This document shows, in pieces, positions 1 to 7,115 of a stretch of 26,295 nucleotides of DNA. The translations under genes and the position numbers were made by a program. Numbering within the stretch: position 1 is the stretch's first letter; every line of letters begins with the position of its first letter. The notes beneath the pieces were generated by a model. The model was given only the letters and a program-made list of their open reading frames with translations, was not told where the DNA came from and ran no database searches. Location of the stretch: assembly GCA_937874345.1 (NCBI GenBank), contig CALNBT010000083.1:1-26295 (forward strand), given 5' to 3'. This stretch comes from an uncultured Prevotella sp. GTDB lineage: Bacteria; Bacteroidota; Bacteroidia; Bacteroidales; Bacteroidaceae.

Positions 1-122
1 AAGAAAAGCTTGCCGTCAGGTGTCTTTTTGACCAAGTGGTCCACCCAACGGCGTTTCCAACTCCAGCGATCCTGCAAAAACGTTCCGACTTCAGATCCAC
101 GTACCAACCTCAATTTTTTCAT
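1..122 (-). CDS. Partial small basic protein, cut by left edge
   Basis: Only the first 40 residues are visible (starting MKKLRLVRGSEVGTF); the 3' end lies outside the window. The start at 122 is preferred over an in-frame ATG at 128 because a GGGGAG ribosome-binding site lies 8 nt upstream of it and only 2 nt from the other. The visible part is rich in Lys, Arg and Trp (QDRWSWKRRW) with no recognisable motif. It lies 23 nt downstream of the 45-residue gene on the same strand. Function unknown. Confidence 0.6.
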   Translation of the reverse strand, partial: MKKLRLVRGSEVGTFLQDRWSWKRRWVDHLVKKTPDGKLF

Positions 123-145
123 GTTCATTGCTCCCCATAGTCAAA

Positions 146-283
146 TTATTGTGCTGCTATAAACCCCTGCCACGCTCCATGTTGTACCATCGTGATGTAT
201 TGGTGGAAGGGGATGTTGAACCGTGTGTAGATGTTGTGGTACACGAAGTATGTGCCCAACCGATCCAGCAATTCGTCCGACAT
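146..283 (-). CDS. Small hypothetical protein, 45 aa
   Basis: A short leftward gene preceded by a GGGAGG ribosome-binding site 7 nt before the ATG, filling the gap between the 109-residue gene upstream and the partial gene at the left edge. The product is rich in aromatic residues (FVYHNIYTRFNIPFHQY) with no membrane segment or known motif. Coding status rests on the ribosome-binding site and tight packing. No function can be assigned. Confidence 0.55.
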   Translation of the reverse strand: MSDELLDRLGTYFVYHNIYTRFNIPFHQYITMVQHGAWQGFIAAQ

Positions 284-295
284 CCCAAGCCCTCC

Positions 296-625
296 CTAAA
301 GTATACTTCTTACATATTCACGTATCTGTTCCCGTGCTTCCAGTCTGTGGTTCTCTAATTCCCGGCGATACTCCTTCAGCATTTCGTTGGCTGTGTCGAA
401 TGCTTCAATGATGTAGTCGTGCTCCAGCAATTCCTCAAGCATCACTTCGTACTTCTTAACCGTTAACCCACCATCCAGCAAGAAGTCCAATTCATCACGC
501 ACTGCGGAATCTTGGTCGCCTGCATCTGTGAAGTCCAGCTTATTCATCAGGTGCGGCATAGCGTCCACCTTGCTGATAATGTTATTGGCTATCTGTTTAG
601 CAACACCGTTCGTGTCAATTCTCAT
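296..625 (-). CDS. Hypothetical acidic helical protein, 109 aa
   Basis: First gene of a short leftward unit whose promoter (-35 TTGACG, -10 TACGAT) lies 30 nt upstream. The start at 625 (MRIDTNGVAKQ) has a GGGAGGT site immediately upstream; an earlier in-frame start would overlap the promoter. The protein is charged and predicted largely helical, with Glu/Arg-rich stretches near the C-terminus (EYRRELENHRLEAREQIREY) that could form a coiled coil. Family not recognised. Position directly under a palindromic operator-like sequence suggests regulated early expression, which is inference. Confidence 0.7.
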   Translation of the reverse strand: MRIDTNGVAKQIANNIISKVDAMPHLMNKLDFTDAGDQDSAVRDELDFLLDGGLTVKKYEVMLEELLEHDYIIEAFDTANEMLKEYRRELENHRLEAREQIREYVRSIL

Positions 626-654
626 GGTAAACCTCCCAGATATTTGATAAACAC

Positions 655-683
655 ATCGTATCACGTTTAACGTTAAACGTCAA
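655..683 (-). promoter_or_regulatory. Leftward promoter with 18-bp palindromic operator
   Basis: On the minus strand: -35 TTGACG (678-683), 17-bp spacer, -10 TACGAT (655-660) preceded by TGA (extended -10). The spacer is almost filled by a perfect palindrome, ACGTTTAACGTTAAACGT (663-680), a natural repressor- or activator-binding site between the two promoter elements. Drives the genes from 625 leftward. Confidence 0.75.
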
Positions 684-692
684 GGCTGAAAC

Positions 693-935
693 CTATAGCT
701 TGAAAAGTGCTTCAGCGGCGTTAATGAAGTTAAAGAACGAGTCCATGGTTACTACTCCAGCAGCAATCCACAAGATTTTATTGATCCCACCCATGATAAA
801 GGTGTGCCCACGACTTTTCAACCATGCATTGAGTGCAGACGACACCAAAGCAGATGCTGTAACAGCCAGCAGTGCAGGTGATGCTGGCGTACCTAAGAAC
901 TCCCGCACTGTGGACTCAATTAGTGGGTTAATCAT
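693..935 (-). CDS. Small membrane protein, two TM segments, 80 aa
   Basis: Start chosen at 935 (MINPLIESTVREF) because it overlaps the upstream stop as ATGA and follows AAGGTG. Two hydrophobic stretches, around residues 20-40 (ALLAVTASALVSSAL) and 50-70 (ILWIAAGVVTMDSFF), are separated by a short basic turn (KSRGHTF). Size and topology resemble class II holins, but there is no lysin gene next to it and it sits in an early-type region, so holin is only one possibility. It is the last gene before the promoter at 655-683. Confidence 0.65.
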   Translation of the reverse strand: MINPLIESTVREFLGTPASPALLAVTASALVSSALNAWLKSRGHTFIMGGINKILWIAAGVVTMDSFFNFINAAEALFKL

Positions 936-1039
936 CTCTTCACCTTCGCTTTCTGATAAGCCCACCATTGTCTATAAGGCATGGGCTTAATCTTCTCTGC
1001 CTTACATTGGTTGCAGTAGATCATGTAACGTCTCATCAT
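932..1039 (-). CDS. Tiny basic CxxC protein, 35 aa
   Basis: A 35-codon gene joined to both neighbours: its ATG overlaps the stop of the 47-residue gene, and its stop overlaps the ATG of the membrane protein at 935 (ATGA). The product is basic and contains a CNQC motif at residues 9-12, half of a zinc knuckle; with only two Cys it would need a partner or dimer to bind metal. The ribosome-binding site is weak (GGAAGA), so translation is probably coupled. Function unknown. Confidence 0.5.
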   Translation of the reverse strand: MMRRYMIYCNQCKAEKIKPMPYRQWWAYQKAKVKR

Positions 1040-1179
1040 AACTTGACACGTCTTCCCACAACACTCTTGGGTTGTCTTCGTACCCCAACCATAAACAACT
1101 TCCAACTCAACACATCATTATAAAGCGGGGTTCTATACTTCGTAGGCTTCCGCTTTATACGTCTTGCGTAGTACGACAT
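1036..1179 (-). CDS. Small very basic protein, 47 aa
   Basis: Starts 4 nt after the helicase stop codon, with a strong GAGGGGG site 8 nt upstream. The product is strongly basic (YARRIKRKPTKYR near the N-terminus, VVGRRVKL at the end), compatible with nucleic-acid binding, but no domain is recognised. Genes 1179, 1039 and 935 overlap by a few bases each and form one translation-coupled cassette downstream of the helicase. Confidence 0.6.
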   Translation of the reverse strand: MSYYARRIKRKPTKYRTPLYNDVLSWKLFMVGVRRQPKSVVGRRVKL

Positions 1180-1183
1180 AGCA

Positions 1184-2803
1184 CTACCCCCTCAATAGTT
1201 GACGGACGGCTTCGCGCCCACCTTCGTTAATGATATCTGTCAAGGACTTTTTCTGACCCAAGATTTCAAACATGCGCTGATCCACACTATCTATTGTGGA
1301 TATGTGGATAATATTGTGATCATGCTTCACACCTTGTGTGGTTGGGGTAACACGATCTTCTGCTTGCTGTTGATCTGATGGGTTCCATGCATTATCAATA
1401 AAGATAACGGTATCCCCCCGGTCAAGTGTCCACCCGACACCTGCTGAAATAATATTACACAAGAGAACATCTACTTCACCTGCCTGAAATTTGTTAGCTG
1501 CTTCCTGCTTCTTCTTGGCTGTCATCTTACCTGTGATCATATCCACGGTATAGCCTGCTTTGGTCAAGTCTTCCTTCAGTAGATCCAGATAACTTGTGAA
1601 CATACTCATGACGATCACAGGTGACTTCTCTTCCTGATCCTTCAGAATCTGTTCCAGCAACGTTGTCTTGCAGCCCTTCACATTGAATCCAACCAGTCGT
1701 GGGTCAATACTCAGTTGGCGAAGACGAATCATCTGGGTCATGATGTTCTCAGCATCCAGCACAACTGTTGAATCCTCAGACTCAGCCATGAAGGTATCCC
1801 GCATGTCGTCATAGTATTTCCGTTGCTTTATAGGCATATGTGCGTTGATGACCTTGTATGCCTTTTTCGGCAACCATGGCATAACCTCAGAACGTTTACG
1901 TGCCGTGGAGATTAAACCCACCGTCTGCTGCAACTCTGCTTGACGCTCTGGGATTGGTGCCCCAACTTCCGGGTTACCACTGTGGTAGTTCTTATCCTCT
2001 CTGAAGTATCTGCCTGCCCATCCCCAGAAGCTTGAATGTGCTTTTGGCTGAAGGAATTTCAGGATACCGAAGATGTCTGAAGGATGTTTCACTGTAGGTG
2101 TACCCGTCAAAGCGAAACGGCTCTTAGCCTTGATCTTGTACACAGCCTTGGATTGAGTGGTGTTGTAGTTACGCAGGTAATGCGCTTCATCCACGATAGC
2201 TATGTCAAATGCTCCAAGACTCAGGTTGTTCAAGCTGCTCTTGGATACGATCAGGATCTTCTGCCCGTCAGTCTTCAGCATTTCGTCCACGATTTTCTCA
2301 GCGTTCTTCGTACCCTCAATGACGAACGGTGTGAAATTCGGTAGCCATTGACGTACCTGTGTATGCCAAGTCCAAAGCAAAGAAGCTGGAGCAACCACCA
2401 GTGTGAGTTTTGCCCGTTTGATTCGAACAACTTCCAGAATCGTAGGGGTTTTCCCTGTACGTGGCTCGTTAAATACTCCAGCGCATTCCAGTGTAGCCAA
2501 GAATTCAGCATCAGCACGTTGATATGGGCGAAGGTTGTCACCATCAAACAACACAGCGTCAGTACGCTTGGATAGGATGGTATCCATTTCCTTCTTCATC
2601 TTCATGCCCTCTTCCATGAACGCAGCTTCCGTGCGTAGGTCAGGCAGTTTGTTCCATAGTTCAGTCATCACACCCAACGTGCGCGGCAGTTTACAATGGT
2701 TTTTGACCTTGGAGTAAGTGCCGCCCATGCTTCCGGTGATGAAGTCAACTTGCTTATGTGTCTTTGGTGTTACATATACGGAATCCCCATCCGTTGCGAA
2801 CAT
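1184..2803 (-). CDS. SNF2-family DEAH helicase
   Basis: A superfamily 2 helicase/ATPase of the SNF2 type, expected to move along or remodel duplex DNA during phage replication or transcription. Seen in sequence: a Q-like motif LRPYQ (91-95), Walker A NEPRTGKT (112-119), motif Ia VVAPASLLWTW, DEAH box (205-208), motif III LTGTP (232-236), and a C-terminal helicase lobe with MITGKM, VLLCNIISAGVGWTL and QQQAEDRVTP. The last is a divergent form of motif VI, where SNF2 proteins usually have QAxGRxxRIGQ. Length (539 aa) is normal for phage SNF2 proteins. Start at 2803 has GGAGA 9 nt upstream and lies 1 nt past the preceding stop. The promoter at 3030-3058 serves it. Substrate unknown. Confidence 0.93.
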   Translation of the reverse strand: MFATDGDSVYVTPKTHKQVDFITGSMGGTYSKVKNHCKLPRTLGVMTELWNKLPDLRTEAAFMEEGMKMKKEMDTILSKRTDAVLFDGDNLRPYQRADAEFLATLECAGVFNEPRTGKTPTILEVVRIKRAKLTLVVAPASLLWTWHTQVRQWLPNFTPFVIEGTKNAEKIVDEMLKTDGQKILIVSKSSLNNLSLGAFDIAIVDEAHYLRNYNTTQSKAVYKIKAKSRFALTGTPTVKHPSDIFGILKFLQPKAHSSFWGWAGRYFREDKNYHSGNPEVGAPIPERQAELQQTVGLISTARKRSEVMPWLPKKAYKVINAHMPIKQRKYYDDMRDTFMAESEDSTVVLDAENIMTQMIRLRQLSIDPRLVGFNVKGCKTTLLEQILKDQEEKSPVIVMSMFTSYLDLLKEDLTKAGYTVDMITGKMTAKKKQEAANKFQAGEVDVLLCNIISAGVGWTLDRGDTVIFIDNAWNPSDQQQAEDRVTPTTQGVKHDHNIIHISTIDSVDQRMFEILGQKKSLTDIINEGGREAVRQLLRG

Positions 2804-2804
2804 A

Positions 2805-2993
2805 TTATACAGTCTCCTTTCTTGTCTTCAGCGCGTCTTGCAGGTATTCATTTGCAGACGTTAGATTTTTGATGATTGGTCGAACCACCTCAGCATCATC
2901 CGGGTTGTTCAATCGGTGGATTTCCAAGCGGTTGATTGAGCGTCTAATATCCAGTTCTGTCTTTTCGAATACACCCAATTTAGGCAATGGCAT
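2805..2993 (-). CDS. Small hypothetical protein before helicase, 62 aa
   Basis: First gene after the promoter at 3030-3058, with an AAAGGAGA site upstream, ending 1 nt before the helicase start, so the two are translationally linked. The product is charged and helical (DIRRSINRLEIHRLNNPDDAEVVRPIIKNLTSANEYLQDALKTRKE), probably one helical hairpin or coiled coil. Family not recognised. Its placement suggests a helicase partner or regulator, which is inference from position only. Confidence 0.7.
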   Translation of the reverse strand: MPLPKLGVFEKTELDIRRSINRLEIHRLNNPDDAEVVRPIIKNLTSANEYLQDALKTRKETV

Positions 2994-3029
2994 GTTGTTT
3001 TCTCCTTTCAGTCGAATCGTTTTACGTTT

Positions 3030-3058
3030 AATGTATCACATAAAACGGTTCGAGTCAA
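3030..3058 (-). promoter_or_regulatory. Leftward promoter for helicase unit
   Basis: Minus strand: -35 TTGACT (3053-3058), 17-bp spacer, -10 TACATT (3030-3035) with TGA just before it. TTAAACGT follows the -10, a half-site of the palindrome found at 663-680. It lies just downstream of a terminator (3064-3086), so transcription is cut and restarted here. Confidence 0.7.
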
Positions 3059-3063
3059 AGGAA

Positions 3064-3086
3064 AAGGCAGATGGTTAGTCTGCCTT
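3064..3086 (-). terminator. Rho-independent terminator
   Basis: An 8-bp perfect stem, AAGGCAGA/TCTGCCTT, with a 7-nt loop, followed on the minus strand by TTCC and T-rich sequence. The left arm includes the last codons and stop of the 244-residue gene. It ends the unit coming from 4574. Confidence 0.65.
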
Positions 3087-3809
3087 GACTTTAAAGCCTG
3101 CGTTGCATGTATCACAAACCCTGTATGCTTCAAACTCAGTCATAGCACCCACGCTGCATGCAAGGCATCCCCAATTAGTGTCAATCTCACTGGTGACCTC
3201 ACCACACTTGAACGCTCCAATGTCGTGCCAGAACTGACCCACAGCCAGATCCCCAAAGTGCTCTTGCTGATATCTCAGCGCCGGGATGAAAGGAAGCTTC
3301 TCAGCGGCTTCCATACCCAACGCCTTGTATGATTCCATTTGGTTACTCATATGAGCCTGCCCAAAGGTGTTGATGTCGATGTATCGCATGTAGTAGAGCA
3401 TCTTACGTATAATCTGCTCAATGCTGTCCTCATTTATGTCGGAATCTTCATCCAGTGCAAAGTGCCTGCGCCATGAAGAGTAATCCTTTGAGCCGTTCGG
3501 CTTCAGAGCACTAAAGCGTGATAATGGGTGGATGGTGGCTCCAAGTACGCTGAAGTGGTCGGGGTTGATATCCTTCACCTTGAACATGGCGCGCATGACT
3601 GCTGTAGTCAACATCTTGAAGGTCATTTTGTCATTCAGCATCCCCGGAACTTCAAACCATGGGATCGGCGCTTTCAGGTCAGCAGCTTCTTCAGCCAACC
3701 CGATAAATGTCTTGATGACGTTCATGAATGCTTCCTTATTCTCACCACGCAACCTCTTCAGATTAGGCTTTGTGTCATCAATCTGGATTGTGAGTTTGGA
3801 ATCTTCCAT
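3075..3809 (-). CDS. Hypothetical protein with C-terminal zinc ribbon, 244 aa
   Basis: Start overlaps the upstream stop (TAATG) and follows GAGGATG. The last 45 residues carry Cys pairs and singles (KCGEV, CLAC, CDTC) arranged like a zinc ribbon, suggesting metal-stabilised nucleic-acid or protein binding. The body is mixed helical with no motif I recognise; a stretch DEDSDINEDSIEQ near the middle is acidic. Directly downstream of another Cys-containing protein (181 aa), so the two may work together; this is inference. Function unknown. Confidence 0.75.
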   Translation of the reverse strand: MEDSKLTIQIDDTKPNLKRLRGENKEAFMNVIKTFIGLAEEAADLKAPIPWFEVPGMLNDKMTFKMLTTAVMRAMFKVKDINPDHFSVLGATIHPLSRFSALKPNGSKDYSSWRRHFALDEDSDINEDSIEQIIRKMLYYMRYIDINTFGQAHMSNQMESYKALGMEAAEKLPFIPALRYQQEHFGDLAVGQFWHDIGAFKCGEVTSEIDTNWGCLACSVGAMTEFEAYRVCDTCNAGFKVKAD

Positions 3810-4354
3810 TAGATCACATCCTCGCTATCGTCTTTAGGCGTGTATGTTGGCTTATTGACGGTTTTCAGATCCTCAATACGTTCCTGTTGCTCTGCAATTT
3901 CCTCCTGCTTTTGCTCCAGCACTGTGCCTGAATGGATAATGGCTTTGGCATCTGTCATCATGGTCATGTGATCCTTGATGATATCCATAATGACCGCGTT
4001 CATCGAAGCCATTTCACGTTGGTCACGGATTGCCATCACGTATTTAGCTAGTTCGAAGTTCTCAAATCGGATCGTGGTTGGCTTTTCCGTCAGTTCCAAA
4101 GCGCGAAGTGTGTCTTTGTCTGCATCTGCCAGCAATTTGGAGCGATACGTTTCGGCAGCTTCAGAGTATGTTACCAGCGGAATCTGTGTTCCACGCTCTG
4201 CAAAGTTGTGGTAACTGTTCGGATGCTTGTCGTTGCAGACACTGATGTTTGTGCAGTAGGCTTTGAAAGTCTCTGCATCGTACACCAGTTCATTCTTCTT
4301 ACGTGTTGCCGCACATGCGTCACATTGCAGTTTAATTTCCAATTTCGTTTTCAT
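3809..4354 (-). CDS. Hypothetical Cys-cluster/coiled-coil protein, 181 aa
   Basis: Start set at the ATG at 4354 because AGAGGGGA lies about 9 nt upstream; an in-frame TTG nine bases earlier sits too close to that site. The N-terminus holds CDAC (about residues 11-14) and, some 24 residues on, a second pair (YCTNISVCNDKH), a possible four-ligand zinc site. The C-terminal third is a Gln/Glu-rich heptad-like stretch (LEQKQEEIAEQQERIEDLK), likely coiled coil. Ends overlapping the next gene by one base. Function unknown. Confidence 0.75.
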   Translation of the reverse strand: MKTKLEIKLQCDACAATRKKNELVYDAETFKAYCTNISVCNDKHPNSYHNFAERGTQIPLVTYSEAAETYRSKLLADADKDTLRALELTEKPTTIRFENFELAKYVMAIRDQREMASMNAVIMDIIKDHMTMMTDAKAIIHSGTVLEQKQEEIAEQQERIEDLKTVNKPTYTPKDDSEDVI

Positions 4355-4574
4355 GTTTGTCAATCCCCTCTTGTAATTTTTGTACTAGCAGTTTTGCGTG
4401 ATCCAGACCCAACTTCAACACCAATTGTTGTACAAGATGGCTTTCTCCTTGAACCATCGTATTCGTGATGTTCAGGCTTACAACCTGTTCGCCATCAAGT
4501 AAAGAGTTAAAAGCGTCTACTTTTGGTTCGAATTTATCACGACTATTGTAGGCATACCTTGCTTCAGTGTACAT
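4332..4574 (-). CDS. Hypothetical protein, 80 aa
   Basis: First gene after the promoter embedded in the hairpin at 4600-4639. The start at 4574 (MYTEARYAYNSR) has GAGGGG 8 nt upstream; longer versions would run back into the promoter. The C-terminal half is a Leu/Gln-rich helix (LVQQLVLKLGLDHAKLLVQKLQEG) that could dimerise. Its 3' end overlaps the next gene start by 23 nt. No family recognised. Confidence 0.7.
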   Translation of the reverse strand: MYTEARYAYNSRDKFEPKVDAFNSLLDGEQVVSLNITNTMVQGESHLVQQLVLKLGLDHAKLLVQKLQEGIDKHENEIGN

Positions 4575-4599
4575 ACCCTCATCCCCTCTCATGAATCTT

Positions 4600-4639
4600 A
4601 TTATAAATGATGCACCCCTATTTTGCAAGAGGTGCATCA
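4600..4639 (-). promoter_or_regulatory. Terminator hairpin overlapping a leftward promoter
   Basis: An 11-bp stem (4608-4618 with 4629-4639, one G-U pair) is followed by T-rich sequence on both strands, so it can act as a terminator, probably for the gene ending at 4643. On the minus strand the same bases hold a promoter: -35 TTGCAA (4623-4628, in the loop), 17-bp spacer, -10 TATAAT (4600-4605). Termination and restart therefore share one element. Confidence 0.7.
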
Positions 4640-4642
4640 CAA

Positions 4643-5161
4643 TTATTTTTCATACTGCATCATTTCGCCATCATGATTTAATATCTCCACATGTACATTA
4701 CTTGCTGATTTTATATCAGCCTCAATCTCCCACGTATACCAGTTCGCGTGACTCAGAATTGCAACCTCACCCGGAGGTATCACACTTAATTCAAAAACGT
4801 AATCCCCTTTGTGGTCTGTATCTCGATATCTGAACTCTAATACTCTACCGTTCCCCTTGGTTATCTTCACATAAGCAACATCTTTCCAGTCAAACTCTTT
4901 GGTGGACACCTCAACCATCTTCGTACCCAGTTTCAGCGGTTCTTCCTTCTTAGGTGTTGCAATCAATACGCCACATCCAGCAGATTCATATTTCTCAAGC
5001 AGTGCAGGCAGTTTGCTATGTGTAATGGAGCGTACATCTGGTTTACCTGTAATACCGTACATCCAGTTATTCGCACCCTTCTTGAATCTGATGATATCCC
5101 ATCCAGACAACACGCTGATTTCCGTTGCTTCATCAAGGTTCCATTTAACTCTGGTTTCCAT
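4643..5161 (-). CDS. Hypothetical protein, 172 aa
   Basis: The start at 5161 (METRVKWNLDEATE) follows GGGGTGGAG; the open frame continues upstream but overlaps the 31-residue gene and has no site. The protein alternates beta-type hydrophobic strands and charged turns (DVAYVKITKGNGRVLEFRYRD) and is probably a beta-rich globular protein. No catalytic motif seen. It ends just before the hairpin/promoter at 4600-4639. Confidence 0.72.
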   Translation of the reverse strand: METRVKWNLDEATEISVLSGWDIIRFKKGANNWMYGITGKPDVRSITHSKLPALLEKYESAGCGVLIATPKKEEPLKLGTKMVEVSTKEFDWKDVAYVKITKGNGRVLEFRYRDTDHKGDYVFELSVIPPGEVAILSHANWYTWEIEADIKSASNVHVEILNHDGEMMQYEK

Positions 5162-5172
5162 ACTCTCCACCC

Positions 5173-5268
5173 CTATTCCATAAAGTGTCTTACTGATTGA
5201 AAGATAATGATGCCCCAGAAAGCAACACACAACACTGCAAGACCTACGAACGTCCGGTTCTGCTTCAT
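5173..5268 (-). CDS. Tiny single-pass membrane protein, 31 aa
   Basis: Starts with ATGA overlapping the stop of the 130-residue gene and has GGGATG upstream. After a polar MKQNRT it has one hydrophobic segment (FVGLAVLCVAFWGIIIFQ, about residues 7-24), then a short SVRHFME tail. One of several tiny membrane proteins in this window that are locked between neighbours by start-stop overlaps. Role unknown. Confidence 0.6.
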   Translation of the reverse strand: MKQNRTFVGLAVLCVAFWGIIIFQSVRHFME

Positions 5269-5657
5269 TTGTACATCCCGCCTTTTCCGAAACAGTATAC
5301 TTGCTGTGCTGCAATCAGATCGCACCTGTCAAGCACATCTTGAAAGTGTTTCATGCTGTATGGAATATAAGTGAATGGATTCCATCCTCCAATGTTATCC
5401 GGTGGACCAAAGCCTTCAAAGTAGCCCCGGACAAAAGCATGGACATTCTTGCGACCTGATTCAAGTACACGCTGTCTACCTGCTTCAGACACTTTAAAAC
5501 TGCAATGGTACATCCAAACTCGTGGAGCGTGACCGACAACAAACCCTGTTCTCATATCTCTAATGGAGAATATGCCTTTATGTAAGTTGAAATAGACTTC
5601 GATGTGTTGGCCTTTCTCCAACGTGCGGCCCTTGAAGGGCTGAAATGATTTAGTCAT
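5265..5657 (-). CDS. Conserved phage protein of unknown function, 130 aa
   Basis: Start at 5657 (MTKSFQPFKGRTLEKGQ) follows AAGGGGATGG. The segment VYFNLHKGIFSIRD...VVGHA...FKVSEAGRQRVLESGRKNVHAFVRG matches, from memory, a widespread family of small phage proteins with no known role; this cannot be confirmed here. Strand-rich N-terminus, helical middle. It overlaps the tiny membrane gene after it by 4 nt and lies 37 nt after the previous stop. Confidence 0.75.
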   Translation of the reverse strand: MTKSFQPFKGRTLEKGQHIEVYFNLHKGIFSIRDMRTGFVVGHAPRVWMYHCSFKVSEAGRQRVLESGRKNVHAFVRGYFEGFGPPDNIGGWNPFTYIPYSMKHFQDVLDRCDLIAAQQVYCFGKGGMYK

Positions 5658-5694
5658 ATACCCATCCCCTTGTACATATAATGTAGCAAGCGGT

Positions 5695-6093
5695 TTATTC
5701 ACCGCCTGCCTTGTGTGATTGGCTTTGCCGTTTACGAATATCAATGAGTGCTTTGTACCTTGCCAGCCCCATATTCTTCATTCGAGACTGCCTAGTCTTC
5801 AGAATCTTGTTAATGCATCTGTACAGCCCATCCGGTTTGAAATAGAATCGGTGGGTTATACCGTTCCATCTTGCCTTTTCCTTGAATCCGGTTGTGATGA
5901 TATTGAAGAGGTAAGGTCTATGTACTGCATCCTCATGGTCGCTAATCCTTACCCCAAAAGCCATTCCTTCGTCAAGCTTTAAATACACGGTGTTGGTTGA
6001 CTTTGAATTCTTGCGGTGGACAACTACCCCGGCCCGTCTTAATTTGCGGACCAGCTTGTCAGCAACTTCATAGACTTCCTCTTCCGGTGTCAT
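5695..6093 (-). CDS. Hypothetical basic protein, 132 aa
   Basis: Its ATG overlaps the upstream stop (ATGA) with only a poor ribosome-binding site, so translation is probably coupled to the 123-residue gene. The product is basic, with Arg/Lys-rich C-terminus (KTRQSRMKNMGLARYKALIDIRKRQSQSHK), suggesting nucleic-acid contact. No family recognised. Confidence 0.7.
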   Translation of the reverse strand: MTPEEEVYEVADKLVRKLRRAGVVVHRKNSKSTNTVYLKLDEGMAFGVRISDHEDAVHRPYLFNIITTGFKEKARWNGITHRFYFKPDGLYRCINKILKTRQSRMKNMGLARYKALIDIRKRQSQSHKAGGE

Positions 6094-6461
6094 GTCTGAC
6101 TAGACCAATAATACATTTTGTATGTGTCCCCATCCCATGCTGGAGGATGAACACTCATGATATCCTTCGGGTCAAGTCCCTTTTCAACCAACTTCGACGC
6201 CCATCCTTCAAACACATCAGCATCATAGCTTCTGAATGACTCCAGCATGCGCGGCTTTGGTTCAAATGGGTTGGGATCTTCAACGAATGTGTCGACCTGC
6301 TCTTCCAACTGTAACTCATTGATCTTGGATCGGATGTTTGAATAGGCTGTAAGCTTTCCTTCCTTAGCCCCTTGCGAGTATGGGAACCCGTTACCTACGT
6401 GGGAGTTACGCGTTTTCTGCTCCTGCTCTCCAATGTACTCCAGTAATTTAAGCACGTTCAT
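6090..6461 (-). CDS. Hypothetical protein, 123 aa
   Basis: Starts after AAGGGATTGG, 40 nt downstream of the HNH gene and its intervening hairpins, and ends in a 4-nt overlap with the next gene. The sequence ends PPAWDGDTYKMYYWSSQT with several aromatic residues; there is no clear motif. Probably the first gene translated after the HNH insertion in the unit. Function unknown. Confidence 0.7.
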   Translation of the reverse strand: MNVLKLLEYIGEQEQKTRNSHVGNGFPYSQGAKEGKLTAYSNIRSKINELQLEEQVDTFVEDPNPFEPKPRMLESFRSYDADVFEGWASKLVEKGLDPKDIMSVHPPAWDGDTYKMYYWSSQT

Positions 6462-6480
6462 AGTACCAATCCCTTCGTTT

Positions 6481-6520
6481 ATTTTGGCAATGTGCCAACC
6501 CCTACCCCTTGCGGGGTGGG
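6481..6520. repeat. Two adjacent hairpins after HNH gene
   Basis: TTGGCAATGTGCCAA (6-bp stem, 3-nt loop) is followed by CACCCC/GGGGTA arms around a GCAA-type loop (roughly 6498-6515). There is no clear U-tract, so these are more likely RNA-stabilising or processing structures than a classical terminator. Confidence 0.45.
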
Positions 6521-7062
6521 CGCTCTGAGCCTAACAACTGTTGGAACTCAGCCATCTGTGACTCAGTCCAGTTATCATTGCGTCTATCTCTGTGTTTCAG
6601 CCTGTGATGATTCGGACACAGTACCATCCCGTTCGCTATTGTGTTTTCACCTCCTTCACTCACGGGTATTATATGATCCACATCACAGGTGCTTTCATCC
6701 CAACCACACACGCTACACTTATGCCCGTAGTACATGCGGCACAACTTCGCCCAGCTTGTTATGTTCCCAATGTGGTAGTTAAGCACATCGTCTACACCAT
6801 GCAGTTCCTTTATAAAAGATGCTACAGGTCTTGAACTTCTGGAGTTTCCTGAAGTACCTTCTATGTTGCCGTGCCTTCTCAACCTTGTACCGTGCATGGC
6901 GCACAAGCCTTTACTGGAGTAGTCCAGATCAATAGCCTTGTTACAACCCTCCACCTTACACGGCTCTTGAGGTTGATTCGGCTTCAGCACATATTCCCGG
7001 TAATGCACTTTGCAGTACCCCCGTGCATGATGTTTTCGTTCACACTCTTTGCAAGTCTTCAT
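6502..7062 (-). CDS. Free-standing HNH endonuclease with zinc knuckles
   Basis: A site-specific endonuclease of the HNH (beta-beta-alpha metal) family, likely a homing enzyme that copies itself between phages. Start at 7062 (MKTCKECERKHHARG) follows AGAGGTG. Two N-terminal zinc-knuckle-like units (CKEC...YCKVHY, then CKVEGC...LCAMHGTRLRRHG) precede a C-terminal HNH: CSVC..., DVDHIIPVSEGGENTIANGMVLCPNHHRLKH, with Cys pairs, the DH pair, Asn and final HH visible. At 186 aa it is a normal length for phage HNH proteins. It has its own promoter at 7081-7109, which fits a mobile gene set into an existing unit. Confidence 0.93.
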   Translation of the reverse strand: MKTCKECERKHHARGYCKVHYREYVLKPNQPQEPCKVEGCNKAIDLDYSSKGLCAMHGTRLRRHGNIEGTSGNSRSSRPVASFIKELHGVDDVLNYHIGNITSWAKLCRMYYGHKCSVCGWDESTCDVDHIIPVSEGGENTIANGMVLCPNHHRLKHRDRRNDNWTESQMAEFQQLLGSERPPRKG

Positions 7063-7080
7063 GTCTTCACCTCTGTACAC

Positions 7081-7109
7081 ATCATAACTTGCAAAGAGCG
7101 CTTTGTAAA
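7081..7109 (-). promoter_or_regulatory. Promoter for HNH endonuclease gene
   Basis: Minus strand: -35 TTTACA (7104-7109), 17-bp spacer, -10 TATGAT (7081-7086), between the upstream stop (7116) and the HNH start (7062). The spacer holds a partly repeated GCGCTCTTTGCAAG sequence. Confidence 0.6.
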
Positions 7110-7115
7110 GAGCGT

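Noticed and set aside
693..935. Holin
   Set aside because: Two membrane segments fit, but there is no lysin next to it and it lies in an early-type leftward unit, so it is not called as holin.
3046..3056. GGTTCGAGTC resembling a tRNA T-loop
   Set aside because: No acceptor, D or anticodon arms nearby; the bases lie in the -35 region of a promoter.
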